A stretch of 38,333 bases of DNA, from contig CALJHL010000065.1 in the NCBI GenBank assembly GCA_938075435.1, positions 1-38,333 of the forward strand, given 5' to 3'. Shown piece after piece: positions 15,971 to 24,792 of this stretch. Below the pieces are notes generated by a model that was not told the DNA's origin, did no database searches, and was given only the letters and a program-made list of their open reading frames with translations. The position numbers were made by a program, and so were the translations under genes. Numbering within the stretch: the stretch's first letter is position 1; each line of letters starts with the position of its first letter. The stretch is from an uncultured Thalassotalea sp. (GTDB lineage Bacteria > Pseudomonadota > Gammaproteobacteria > Enterobacterales > Alteromonadaceae).

Positions 15971-17572
15971 ATGGCATTGGCCACCTTTACCCTTAGTTTT
16001 CCATTGCTAACCTTGTTATCGATAAAAACGGATAATATTAAAGCCACCATAAAATTCCTGCTGCCCTTCACGTTATTAATTTCAATACTCGCCGGTTACG
16101 TGGGTTTTCAACAAGAGCCTAAAGAATTTGTAAATAATGACTTTGCCGCTTTGGTATTTGGCTTAACGGCATTAATTGCCTCTTTTAAAGGGTTAATGTA
16201 CATCCAACAGATGAATAGTAATGAAGCCATTAGTTACAGCTCTTTATTCAAACATTCATGGCGTAATTTTATTATTTTTGGTGAGAGTTGGCTGTTTACT
16301 CTGATCTTATGGGGAATTTTAAATTTAGGGGCAAGCCTTTTTGCCATTTTAGACATCGATTTTTTCAAAGAATTATTACAAAAAGACTGGTTTGTGATCC
16401 CGACACTTACCTTAGCTTTTGGCTTTGCAGTGGTTATTTTTCGTAACATCACTCATACCGTAGATACCATAGCGAAAATATTACAAACGTTAATTAAATT
16501 TCTACTTCCTATCATTACCATTGTCTCTATTGGTTTTCTTGCTACCTTACCTTTTAAAGGCTTAGACAAGCTTTGGGATACCGGCAGTGGCAGCCTTTTG
16601 GTTTTATGGTTGCAGGCATTAACGTTATTTTTTATTAATGCTGTATACCAAGAATCATCTCATCAGCGGCCATACCATAAGGTACTACACCGAATAATCT
16701 TTGTTGGCGTTGCTTTATTACCAATTTACACCTTAATTTCAGCTTATGGTTTGTGGTTGCGAGTCGACCAATATGGATTAACCGTTGCTCGTTGTTGGGG
16801 AATATTAGTATGTGCGTTATTGGGAGTTTTTGCGTTTGGTTATTTAATCGGAATAGTCAGAAAAAAAGATGCCTGGTTAGAAACCTTAAGCACAGTAAAC
16901 ATTCGCATGGGTGTTGTGGTATTAGTCGCCATGCTGCTAGTTAACTCACCACTTTTAAATTTTCAAGCCATTTCAACCGCCAGTCACTTGGCTAAACTAA
17001 CCAATAACGAAATTGATATTGAAGACTTAGACTTAGATTATTTTAGACAGGAACTTGGCCGTCATGGCTACTTAGCATTACAAGACTTGAAACAAGACAT
17101 CGCTAGCCAATACCCTGAAAAAGTTGTGTATATAGACAGAATGTATGCACAGCCAAATTATCGCTCAAGAACAGCTCAACCTGAAGAAATTAATGAAATA
17201 GAATTTGAACAATTAATTACTTATTGGCCAAATAAAACTGAGTTTCCGAACGCCCTAACAACAGCCGTTTTTAAAAAAGTGACCAAGCACCAATGGAACT
17301 CAGTTAAAAGTAATAATTATTATTTATTAACCATTGATTTAAACCAAGATGAAATCAATGAATTTATCGTTATAACCGAAGGTAACAACTCAACTTCTGC
17401 AAATTTATGGTACGCAGACGGTGAGGGCTGGAAGGCAAGGTACATGACAACTTCTAACCCCAATGATGAGCACTTTCTAAAAGCATTGATTGAACAACAG
17501 AACATAAAAACAATTGAGCCCAAATGGCAAGATTTAAGTATTGGTGGTTTAACACTTAGAGTTGCAATTTAA
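15971..17572 (+). CDS. DUF4153-domain membrane protein, N-terminus cut off by an amber codon
   Basis: 533 residues from the first ATG after an in-frame TAG at 15944-15946; the full-length protein would begin at 15848 and have 574 residues. Residues 1 to about 325 form some ten membrane helices matching DUF4153, with FQQEPKEFVN, SYSSLFKHSWRNFIIF, TLAFGFAVVIFRNITHTVDT and TLFFINAVYQESS. A C-terminal soluble domain (about 340-533) follows, with LDYFRQELGRHGYLALQ. Function is unknown in the literature I know. Only a weak AGAG precedes the internal ATG, so expression of this shortened form is uncertain. The reading frame is otherwise intact, so the nonsense change looks recent, or the codon is suppressed or a sequencing error. 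Confidence 0.8.
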   Translation: MALATFTLSFPLLTLLSIKTDNIKATIKFLLPFTLLISILAGYVGFQQEPKEFVNNDFAALVFGLTALIASFKGLMYIQQMNSNEAISYSSLFKHSWRNFIIFGESWLFTLILWGILNLGASLFAILDIDFFKELLQKDWFVIPTLTLAFGFAVVIFRNITHTVDTIAKILQTLIKFLLPIITIVSIGFLATLPFKGLDKLWDTGSGSLLVLWLQALTLFFINAVYQESSHQRPYHKVLHRIIFVGVALLPIYTLISAYGLWLRVDQYGLTVARCWGILVCALLGVFAFGYLIGIVRKKDAWLETLSTVNIRMGVVVLVAMLLVNSPLLNFQAISTASHLAKLTNNEIDIEDLDLDYFRQELGRHGYLALQDLKQDIASQYPEKVVYIDRMYAQPNYRSRTAQPEEINEIEFEQLITYWPNKTEFPNALTTAVFKKVTKHQWNSVKSNNYYLLTIDLNQDEINEFIVITEGNNSTSANLWYADGEGWKARYMTTSNPNDEHFLKALIEQQNIKTIEPKWQDLSIGGLTLRVAI

Positions 17573-17899
17573 ATGACGATAAGAGCGGTTTGTAGTCGGG
17601 AATAAAGATAAAATTTTAACATGTTGTTATTTTCTAGGTAAAACAGGGATTGTTTTCACGTTAAATTTGGCAGTAAATACTGGTAGGTAAATTTAAAACC
17701 AGCGCTTGCCAAATCGTACATTCCCTTTTTCTATCTTTTTAAGTACAGTATTCATTAACTTAAATTCTATGGTTACCAATGCGTTATGACCAATAAATTG
17801 GCGAAATAGTGTTTTTAAATTGCTTATTAGCAAAATAATTTCAGTCCTATAGTTAGGCGTTAATAATTTATGATTAGTATTTCAACTTCGGAGAACAAA
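17573..17899. other. Intergenic region with small palindromes, no gene seen
   Basis: No convincing coding frame. Short inverted repeats are visible: AAAACA/TGTTTT (17640-17656), CAGTA/TACTG (17671-17682) and TTGCT/AGCAA (17820-17833). The last is about 65 bp before the lipoprotein start and could be an operator. Confidence 0.4.
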
Positions 17900-18508
17900 A
17901 TGAAAAAAATAATAATACTAGCTCTTCCACTAATGGTATTAACAGGGTGTATATCTTCTAAAACATATATAGATCCAAACTTTGAAAAAGCAACTTATGA
18001 AGATGTTAAGAGTGTTGCTAAAAAATATGATACCCAGATATTCGTTGAGTTCCAAAGAAACGGAGAAACGTTAGAAGCTGTAAATAAAGAGGTTCTAAAT
18101 CACGTTGAGCGAACTTTACGAGCTACAAGTATTGTAACTCCTTCTCAAGGTGGAGCTGATTACTCAATTAAAGTGATAGTAAATAATATTGCTGATATCG
18201 GAGAGGCTGCAGCTAAAGGCTTTGGTACCGGGTTGACATTTGGCGCTGCTGGTTCAACAGTCACAGATTATTATGAAGTGAAAATTGAGTATACCGATAA
18301 AAGTGGTATAAATTTAACTAAAGATTATAAGCATGCTTTACATACGACAATAGGCAACGAAGATGCCCCTTTTGAAGGTGCAATCCCGACAACTCCAGCA
18401 GATGGTTTTGGTACTGTAGTAGAGCAAGTTTTACTTAACTTCGTAGTTGAAATGCAAAAAGAAGGCAAACTATCTTTAATCGCTAGTCCTTTTTACGGCA
18501 ATTCATAA
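17900..18508 (+). CDS. Unrecognised lipoprotein
   Basis: About 202 residues from the ATG at 17900, chosen because GGAG at 17890-17893 sits 6 nt before it and because it begins a perfect lipoprotein signal (MKKIIILALPLMVLTGC, lipobox LTGC, Cys17). An ATG at 17870 would put ten polar residues ahead. The mature part has an alpha/beta N-terminal half (VEFQRNGETLEAVNKEVLNHV), then a Gly/Ala-rich stretch (AAAKGFGTGLTFGAAGS) that could insert in a membrane, and then a strand-rich end. I do not recognise the family. A second lipoprotein gene follows after 84 bp. AT-rich codons such as AGA, ATA and TTA are frequent, suggesting acquisition. Confidence 0.8.
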   Translation: MKKIIILALPLMVLTGCISSKTYIDPNFEKATYEDVKSVAKKYDTQIFVEFQRNGETLEAVNKEVLNHVERTLRATSIVTPSQGGADYSIKVIVNNIADIGEAAAKGFGTGLTFGAAGSTVTDYYEVKIEYTDKSGINLTKDYKHALHTTIGNEDAPFEGAIPTTPADGFGTVVEQVLLNFVVEMQKEGKLSLIASPFYGNS

Positions 18509-18592
18509 GGGACCGTGCAAGTGGGTTTATATCGGTTTACTGGGCCCACATACATAAGCTGTTAAAGCTATTAATCTACATCGAGTATATTT

Positions 18593-19270
18593 ATGAAATT
18601 ACAAACTATCTTTCTGCTATTTTTAAGTGTGTTAGTTGTATCTTGTGCTTCAACTAGACCTAAAGAATTAACAAATTATGATAAAGAACTTCTCGCCCCT
18701 GCGGTTATAGATGAATATGCTCTGAAAAAGAAAGAGGTATTTGAAGAGCCAAGCTTAGGTGCGATGCTTAGATATGAGAATAGAGATTTCCCGGAAGATA
18801 ATATCACTGTTTATATTTACCCAATAAGCGCTGTTAGCTGGGAAGATCAAGGTTCAGTTTTAGCAAGTGAATTGTCAAATGCAGTAACTGAAATCGATGC
18901 TGCAGTTAAATATGGCTACTATCAATCTAGAACAGCCGAATTACTTTCTGATTATTCTTTTGGATCAAAAGGTAAAGAATTCAAAGGTAAAAAGGCTGAA
19001 CTCACATTAACAGCAAAAAATGGAACTTTGTTTTATTCAGGTGTATATATTTTTCTTGCTGAAGATAAATATATAAAATTTAGAACAAGCTTTGACAGTC
19101 GCTCAGCTAAGAGTTCAATGGGCGATGCTGTTGTTAAAAATTTACTCCCACAATTAAAAGTTCCTTCGGAGTCTATTTATATGAAAAAATTAAGAGCGGC
19201 TCACGAAGAGAAAATGCAGCAAGACTTAATGAAGCTAATGCTACAAGCGATGGAAAATAATACAGAGTAA
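18593..19270 (+). CDS. Unrecognised lipoprotein
   Basis: 225 residues with a lipoprotein signal (MKLQTIFLLFLSVLVVSC, lipobox VVSC, Cys18). The mature protein is lysine/glutamate-rich and ends with a charged helix (KLRAAHEEKMQQDLMKLMLQ). The middle section has the sequence YIYPISAVSWEDQGSVLASE and then FYSGVYIFLAEDKYIKFRTSFD, looking like a small alpha/beta domain for a periplasmic or surface role. No known family recognised. It follows another lipoprotein gene in the same direction with a similar AT-rich codon choice (AGA, ATA), so the pair may be a functional and horizontally acquired unit. Confidence 0.8.
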   Translation: MKLQTIFLLFLSVLVVSCASTRPKELTNYDKELLAPAVIDEYALKKKEVFEEPSLGAMLRYENRDFPEDNITVYIYPISAVSWEDQGSVLASELSNAVTEIDAAVKYGYYQSRTAELLSDYSFGSKGKEFKGKKAELTLTAKNGTLFYSGVYIFLAEDKYIKFRTSFDSRSAKSSMGDAVVKNLLPQLKVPSESIYMKKLRAAHEEKMQQDLMKLMLQAMENNTE

Positions 19271-19637
19271 AATAGCTATAAGTGACTTAATCAGGGTAAA
19301 AAAATTGTTGGCTTTTGCCCCTTCGTCGCTTATTTTAACTAACTTTTCTTTACCTCTTAGTAAGGCTTTGGTAAAACCTCAATAGCATGAAGCTGTATTA
19401 AGATGTAATGATTCTAGTATCGGTAATTTTATTTACTGGCGAAACCTTTTGTTACCAGTCGTAATCACTAGAATCAACAACTTGATCTTCAATATTTTAG
19501 ATTAAAAAAAAGTCTGCTATTTTTGTAAGCCTTCTTCGTATAAAATCCGGCTTATAAATTTTACTTCTTAAATACTTCGCAATATTAAAGTTTAACTAGT
19601 GACACCTTCTATCTCTTTCTAAAATGACACAAAATAA
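19271..19637. other. Intergenic region with a nested inverted repeat
   Basis: No credible gene. The notable element is at 19410-19475: outer arms GATTCTAGT / ACTAGAATC (9 bp) enclose inner arms ACTGG / CCAGT (19435-19439, 19455-19459). It could form a cruciform or a structured RNA. The rest is AT-rich leader to the MYG1 gene. Confidence 0.5.
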
Positions 19638-20507
19638 ATGAATGATAAAACTATAGCAACGCACAACGGTAATTTTCATGCAGATGATGTTTTTAGTGTT
19701 GCTGCACTGAAGCAAATTTACCCTTCTTTTAATCTTATTCGCACACGTGATTTAGAACTTATCAACAAGGCTGACATTGTGATTGATGTCGGTGGTGAAT
19801 ATGATGCAGATGCAGGTCGATTTGATCATCATCAACGTGGCGGAGCAGGTGAGCGCGAAAATGGTATTCCTTATTCTTCATTTGGTTTAATTTGGCAGAA
19901 ATATGGCTTAACAATATGTGAGGGCAATCAAGAGGTGGCAAATTCTGTTGATGCGGGTTTGGTATCAACGATTGATGCAATTGATTGTGGTCATGTTGAA
20001 GGTGTTTCTAAAGGTATTAGCCTTAGCCAAACTATTTCAATGTTTAACCCAACTTGGCAAGAAGATGGCAACTTTGATAGCTGTTTTGATGAAGCTGTAG
20101 ACTTTGCATCGCTTGTTTTATCTCGATTCATTGCAACTGCTAACGGTGGCATCAGTGCCAAGGAAATTGTAGCTAAAGCGATTGCTGATGCCGAAGATCC
20201 GCGAGTGATTGTGTTAGATAAATACACCCCGTGGAAAAGAACGGTTCATGCTTTGTCTGAAGTGGCTTTATATATGGTTTACCCATCGCCGTCTGGCCAA
20301 TGGCGAATTCAAACAGTCCCGGTTGAACCTGGTTCATTTGAAGACAGAAAACCCTTGCCTAAACCATGGGCCGGCTTGTCGGATAACGCGCTGAAAGATG
20401 CAACAGGTATCGATGATGCCATGTTCTGTCATAATGGTTTGTTTATTGCTGGTGCAGAATCATTTGCAAGCACTATGAAAATGGCAGCCATGGCACTGCA
20501 AGAATAA
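19638..20507 (+). CDS. MYG1-family metal-dependent hydrolase/exonuclease
   Basis: 289 residues matching the MYG1 (UPF0160) family. It opens with THNGNFHADDVFSVAALK, the signature DHH-like metal site, then VIDVGGEYD and GRFDHHQRGG (a second metal-binding His pair). The C-terminal part has QWRIQTVPVEPGSFEDRKPLP and FCHNGLFIAGAES. Human MYG1 is a 3'-5' RNA exonuclease; bacterial members are little studied and are predicted phosphoesterases of the DHH superfamily. It is a single gene with its own upstream region and a 12-bp hairpin downstream (20555-20585). Cellular role here is unknown. Confidence 0.9.
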   Translation: MNDKTIATHNGNFHADDVFSVAALKQIYPSFNLIRTRDLELINKADIVIDVGGEYDADAGRFDHHQRGGAGERENGIPYSSFGLIWQKYGLTICEGNQEVANSVDAGLVSTIDAIDCGHVEGVSKGISLSQTISMFNPTWQEDGNFDSCFDEAVDFASLVLSRFIATANGGISAKEIVAKAIADAEDPRVIVLDKYTPWKRTVHALSEVALYMVYPSPSGQWRIQTVPVEPGSFEDRKPLPKPWAGLSDNALKDATGIDDAMFCHNGLFIAGAESFASTMKMAAMALQE

Positions 20508-20554
20508 TAAAATTGCTCTCAAAAATTAAAATATAACCATGCAAATTAACATAA

Positions 20555-20585
20555 GAATTTTGTTACGCTAGAGGTAACAAAATTC
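20555..20585 (+). terminator. Perfect 12-bp hairpin after the MYG1 gene
   Basis: GAATTTTGTTAC / GTAACAAAATTC, loop of 7 nt. No T tract follows (CCAGTTG), so it may be a terminator of weak type or an operator for the adjacent decayed gene. Confidence 0.5.
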
Positions 20586-20674
20586 CAGTTGTTGAGGTTT
20601 TTCTGGCCCATTATTCATGGTACTGTAGTGTTTTCTGAATTGACTTAACACCTTTATTTACCCTAGGACAACCA

Positions 20675-20964
20675 ATACTAAAACTAATTGCAGGGATTGC
20701 ATTATTTACTTTCCCTTTATCTTCTTTTACTGAGCCAATAATATTTTCAGAAATTTTGATTGGTCAATCCCAACATAAAATTAATGTGGCAATGATCTCT
20801 ATTATTCTTTGGGCTCGGAGTATCAATTCACTGAAGATGTTTATGTCGGATTAGAGTATTCGTTGTTTGAAGTTGAGACGAAAGAGCGTTATGAGATGGG
20901 AAATCACGGTTATTACCAGCATGAAGTAGCAGATTTTTCTGTTGTATTAGGATGGGTATTTTAG
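20675..20964 (+). pseudogene. Internally deleted outer-membrane beta-barrel protein remnant
   Basis: Two pieces of one gene in different frames. The 5' piece reads LKLIAGIALFTFPLSS followed by FTEPIIF, a typical signal peptide. It has an AGGA at 20664-20667 at ideal distance, but the codon in start position is ATA (20675-20677) instead of ATG. The 3' piece, about 20808-20964, reads LYYSLGSEYQFTEDVYVGLE, then YSLFEVETKERY, and ends DFSVVLGWVF and stop: alternating strands and a terminal Phe, as in OmpA-like or OmpW-like barrels. The middle of the barrel is missing and the frames do not join, so the gene is dead. Confidence 0.7.
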
Positions 20965-20983
20965 TTATCAACTTCGCGGGTCA

Positions 20984-21012
20984 AACAAAAACGGCGCCAT
21001 TGCTGGCACCGT
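20984..21012 (-). terminator. Rho-independent terminator of the di-haem lipoprotein gene
   Basis: On the minus strand, ACGGTGCC / GGCGCCGT (8 bp including one G-T pair) with a 6-nt loop, followed by TTTTTGTTT, 35 nt after the stop at 21047. Confidence 0.8.
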
Positions 21013-21046
21013 TAGTGAGTAAAGTAGCTTTAGAGATAAAATTCGC

Positions 21047-24028
21047 TTACAAGCTTTCTAAAAAGCTCAATATTTTTGCCCGTTCATCGCTTGTTAACGC
21101 ATTGTAGGCATCGGTAATCGCTTGTGCTTCACCGCCATGCCAACGTATCGCTTCGTCAATAGTTCGCGCCCGTCCATCATGCAAATATGCATGGTGCGGT
21201 GTACATACTTCACCGCCTTCTGCCCCCGTTGGGTTGATTACACCACCCGTTACACACGCAGCTAAGCCAAGACCCCATAAGGGCGTGGTGCGCCATTCGC
21301 TGCCGCTGGCCAATCCTTCACCTAAGGTATCTGCAAGCCCTTCTCCCATATCGTGCAAGAGCATATCTGAATACGGGTGAATGGTTTGGTTACGAACTTC
21401 CGCCAGAGGATGGAACTCACTGGTTTGGAACGTTTCGGTGTGGCAGTCAACACAGCCAATGTTTCTGAATAGTGAAGCACCGGCAAGCACTTCTTGATCT
21501 TCTAAACCAGTTTTCCAAACCCGCTGAGGTCGTACACCAAGGGTGGAGATATAAGTGATCAGATTATTTAAATTTTCCTCAGACATCAATGGGTTGCTAC
21601 CACCACAATTTTCTTGGGCCGAACCACAATCAAGATTTGGCAGCACCGAGGTACGGACCCCAATATCGGTATTTAGCGCTGCGGCCACCTGATGGCGCAC
21701 GCTAATTGTGCTGGCTTTCCAACCAAAACGACCGAGATTAGTTACGGCACCGTTTTCTGGATTTACGGTTTTATTTGCCACACCCGAAATTCCGTTGCCA
21801 TCGGCATCCGTAGGATCTTCTAACGCAAGTATAGCGGTTTCTGGAATTGCATCGAGCAATCCCAAACCGACTAGGCGTGGCGCAATACGAGCCGAAAATG
21901 TGGCTGGCGTTGCTTCGCTAAATCGATAATTAGGTATACGTAAACCGTCAGCTAGTTCGGTCCAGGATGCTATAGAAATATGACCCTCACCGCCACTGCC
22001 ATTCGGCTGTAATACTCGACCAATTGCTGGGTCGGGATTACCGTTTGCATCGCCTACTTTGAATACCCAGCGATCCAGTAAATCACCATTCTCGGCAACT
22101 GGTGCGCCACCATTACGCTCGTGACAATCGGTACAACGTTCGTTTACATAACGCACTGCAGACAGACCAACGTTATCTGCAAATATACCGTTATCCGGAT
22201 CTTCGTCGTGAGTACCGTCAACAAATGACGAGTGGTGAACGCGACGACCTAATAAAAACGTCTGGCCATTGTCGTAGCCTAGGTTAGTGGCCATTTGCAT
22301 GAAGTGGTCATTCGGTTCATTGGTATATTGGTAGTGCAAGCTAGTCGCGCCACCTGACCAATATTCTTGGGGTATTTTAGCGCTGTCTTCGCGGTACGTG
22401 CTGCCGGCTGCTTCTGCATACCAAGGCACAATGCCTTCACCAACAATATAAAGGTAAGTCGTACCATAGTAGTTGGCTTGGCCGCGCGGTATACCTGATG
22501 CGCTGAACTGGCTGATTTCAAATTCCATTTTGTCACCAATTCGAATTTCTCGACCGAGACGGGTGTTTTCATTACTGATTTTTTGGTACTTGTAGTAAGT
22601 GCCATCAAAACCAATATAGTTCATGGTGCCATTACTCGCGTATTGTGCGACGGTGGTAATACCTTGATACCACCAACGGTTTTCAGCTTCTATATCGCTT
22701 AGCGGGAAAATGGTGCGTACATTCATTTCAATGGTGTCACCGCCTTTGGCAACGTAATCGATAATTTCAATGTTACTTGAGCGATTCTCGAAATAAAATT
22801 TAACGTAATGGTCATAAGATTGAAACTCATCTTCACGAGCGTGACGGGTACGCGGTCGATCAGAAAAACGGGTGACTAAGGCATCATCTGTTTCAAATTG
22901 ACTGTCCGGTTCAAGTAAGGTTGTTTCATCGTATAGCGTGCTTATATTCCCCAGCACACCATAAGGCACGAGCCACCAGGTACCACCGGCGCCATCGCCA
23001 TTGGTGTCACCGGCATTGATATCACCAACATAAAAATACAATGGACGGCCATTATGAGCCGCTTGGATAAGACCATCCGCGCGTACGATAGTAGTTAAGC
23101 CATTGACGCCAGATGCGACTGAGTCTGCTACTAAAACTGGCGGCCAAGTTATTGCACAGCCGTCATTACAGACACTGCTTTCGGGGGCAGCTAAATCGTT
23201 ATCAAATACATAAAGAGAAAAGCCAGGAAAGGCGGAGTTAGGGCCGCCAGTTAGGCGTTCATTGGCGAATGATACTTCGGTATCTACAGAAATAATTTCG
23301 CAACCATTAGTATCGACAATCGCACCCTCAGCAGTGTTTGGGCATTGATCGACAGAATCGGCAACACCATCTGCATCGTCATCGGAATCTGGGGTAAATT
23401 CAATCCAGTTAATGTTAAAATCGTTGCCGGTTACATCCAAACGCAAGGTCTGGACGGTTGGATCTTGAGCAACGACGATGGTGCCGATAGTGTGCGTTTC
23501 GAATGCTTGCCAGCCGCCGGTGCCGACGCTATCGGTGCCTATTAATATGCCATCAAGTTTTAGGGTATAACGACCGCTAGATACTTGTGAGGCAACACGT
23601 GTGGTCACTGAATACAAACCAGCGCTTAAATTCACTTGATACTCAAGCCACTCACCTGCCACAGTCCAACCAACATTGCGGCCGCCGCCAACATCTGTGG
23701 TGTTTTCGATATCAACATTGTCACCATTGCCGCTACCACCGTTATCACCGGCATCGGAGTCACTGAACCTTAGATAGTCTTCAGCTTCAACTTTTACACT
23801 TTCAGCTGGAGTAGGCGTCGGAGTCGGAATTGGAGCCGGAGTCGGAGTAGGCGTCGGAGCTGGAGTAGGCGTCGGAGCCGGAGTTGGAGCCGGAGTTGGG
23901 GCCGGAGTTGGGGCCGGAGTTGGGGCCGGAGTAGCAGGTGGCGTGCTTTCACCAGACCCGCCACCGCAGGCACTTAAGCTTGTGGCGGCAACCAAACACA
24001 GCGCCAAAATATATTTATTGGAATTCAT
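21047..24028 (-). CDS. Multidomain lipoprotein: CBM6, TSP3-like, lipoprotein-repeat and di-haem oxidoreductase domains
   Basis: 993 residues. Lipoprotein signal with lipobox LSAC (Cys21). A proline/threonine/alanine linker (about 29-76) is made of PTPA repeats. A CBM6-like carbohydrate-binding domain follows (about 80-215, VEAEDY start, [22 protein letters not shown] end). Next is a calcium-binding TSP3-type segment ([21 protein letters not shown]), then a COG4315-type lipoprotein repeat ([30 protein letters not shown]). The C-terminal half is a DUF1111-type di-haem oxidoreductase/peroxidase-like domain with CTDCH (631-635) and CVDCH (859-863), and the ending [16 protein letters not shown]. 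It should be surface or periplasmic and redox active. Ribosome site GAGG lies 10 nt before the ATG. The catalysed reaction is unknown. Confidence 0.88.
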   Translation of the reverse strand: MNSNKYILALCLVAATSLSACGGGSGESTPPATPAPTPAPTPAPTPAPTPAPTPTPAPTPTPTPAPIPTPTPTPAESVKVEAEDYLRFSDSDAGDNGGSGNGDNVDIENTTDVGGGRNVGWTVAGEWLEYQVNLSAGLYSVTTRVASQVSSGRYTLKLDGILIGTDSVGTGGWQAFETHTIGTIVVAQDPTVQTLRLDVTGNDFNINWIEFTPDSDDDADGVADSVDQCPNTAEGAIVDTNGCEIISVDTEVSFANERLTGGPNSAFPGFSLYVFDNDLAAPESSVCNDGCAITWPPVLVADSVASGVNGLTTIVRADGLIQAAHNGRPLYFYVGDINAGDTNGDGAGGTWWLVPYGVLGNISTLYDETTLLEPDSQFETDDALVTRFSDRPRTRHAREDEFQSYDHYVKFYFENRSSNIEIIDYVAKGGDTIEMNVRTIFPLSDIEAENRWWYQGITTVAQYASNGTMNYIGFDGTYYKYQKISNENTRLGREIRIGDKMEFEISQFSASGIPRGQANYYGTTYLYIVGEGIVPWYAEAAGSTYREDSAKIPQEYWSGGATSLHYQYTNEPNDHFMQMATNLGYDNGQTFLLGRRVHHSSFVDGTHDEDPDNGIFADNVGLSAVRYVNERCTDCHERNGGAPVAENGDLLDRWVFKVGDANGNPDPAIGRVLQPNGSGGEGHISIASWTELADGLRIPNYRFSEATPATFSARIAPRLVGLGLLDAIPETAILALEDPTDADGNGISGVANKTVNPENGAVTNLGRFGWKASTISVRHQVAAALNTDIGVRTSVLPNLDCGSAQENCGGSNPLMSEENLNNLITYISTLGVRPQRVWKTGLEDQEVLAGASLFRNIGCVDCHTETFQTSEFHPLAEVRNQTIHPYSDMLLHDMGEGLADTLGEGLASGSEWRTTPLWGLGLAACVTGGVINPTGAEGGEVCTPHHAYLHDGRARTIDEAIRWHGGEAQAITDAYNALTSDERAKILSFLESL
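23811..23935 (-). repeat. 12-bp-phase tandem repeats encoding the PTPA linker
   Basis: Near-identical units of the type GGAGTTGGGGCC (plus strand) recur every 6 or 12 bp, encoding alternating Pro-Thr-Pro-Ala/Ile. The most identical units are at 23880-23930, which suggests recent slippage and possible length variation between strains. Confidence 0.85.
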
Positions 24029-24143
24029 TATTACTTAGCCTCAAATGTATCAAAAGTGCGAGCTCTCTCGCATATGAAGGTCGACAATACATCCTCGGAT
24101 TTATATTTTGTCTAAAGAAACTAGGTTAACTTTACATAATAAT

Positions 24144-24650
24144 TTAGGTTTTTCCTTTGTATTGGGACCGCTCCCAGAGAATATATCTGATAATGTCTTT
24201 AACTGCAAGTAAATTTGTAAATGTACCTTCTATCTTGGCGCGGGTTGTAACAATACATTTGTTGGTTGATACCGGTGCAGGTTGATAAATCACCGTCTGT
24301 TTTTTGTATGCGGATAACGCTGATGTATAGGTTTTCAATAAATTTTTATACATTGCTAAGGTAAAGCTCTGGCGCTGTTGTTTTGATGATTTTTTTAGAT
24401 TTTTACCCAGTATTTTGAACGAGACATACCGGTGATCAATGTGTGGCATCAGTTCTTGTTATACAAGGGTTCGCATAACGCTTTTGTCGTTACGTTGTTG
24501 GTCAGATAAATTAGCAATTTTGCGAAACAAATTTTTGGTAATATCTTCGATTAATACATAAGGAGATTGTTCTTGTGCAGCAGTAATAGCAGGTAAAAAA
24601 AGACCGAGTATTAACAAGGGTAAAATCATAGTTACTTTAATTGCAGTCAT
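24144..24650 (-). pseudogene. Broken mlaC-like (Ttg2D/MlaC family) gene
   Basis: A reading frame from the ATG at 24650 begins with a signal peptide (IKVTMILPLLILGLFLPAITA) and runs into SPYVLIEDITKNLFRKI, the standard MlaC start. It is stopped by TAA at 24459-24461 (codon 64), then continues in the same frame as QELMPHIDHRYVSFKILGK and AMYKNLLKTYTSALSAYKKQ, both MlaC-like. Family members have about 200-215 residues; here the last part after about residue 145 (AKIEGTFTN) no longer resembles MlaC and ends early. MlaC is the periplasmic phospholipid carrier of the Mla system; mlaABDEF are not near. Two lesions make this a pseudogene. Confidence 0.8.
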
Positions 24651-24792
24651 CGTATTAATTTTCTTGTAGTTATTTATTATGCAGATAACTATCGATGAAA
24701 ATTAAAATGATTACTTTAGAATTAGCTAATGTTTTTCTTAGGAAAGTTTATGTGTTCTTATATCAACAACTTAGATGGAGTTTCGGTGAAAG

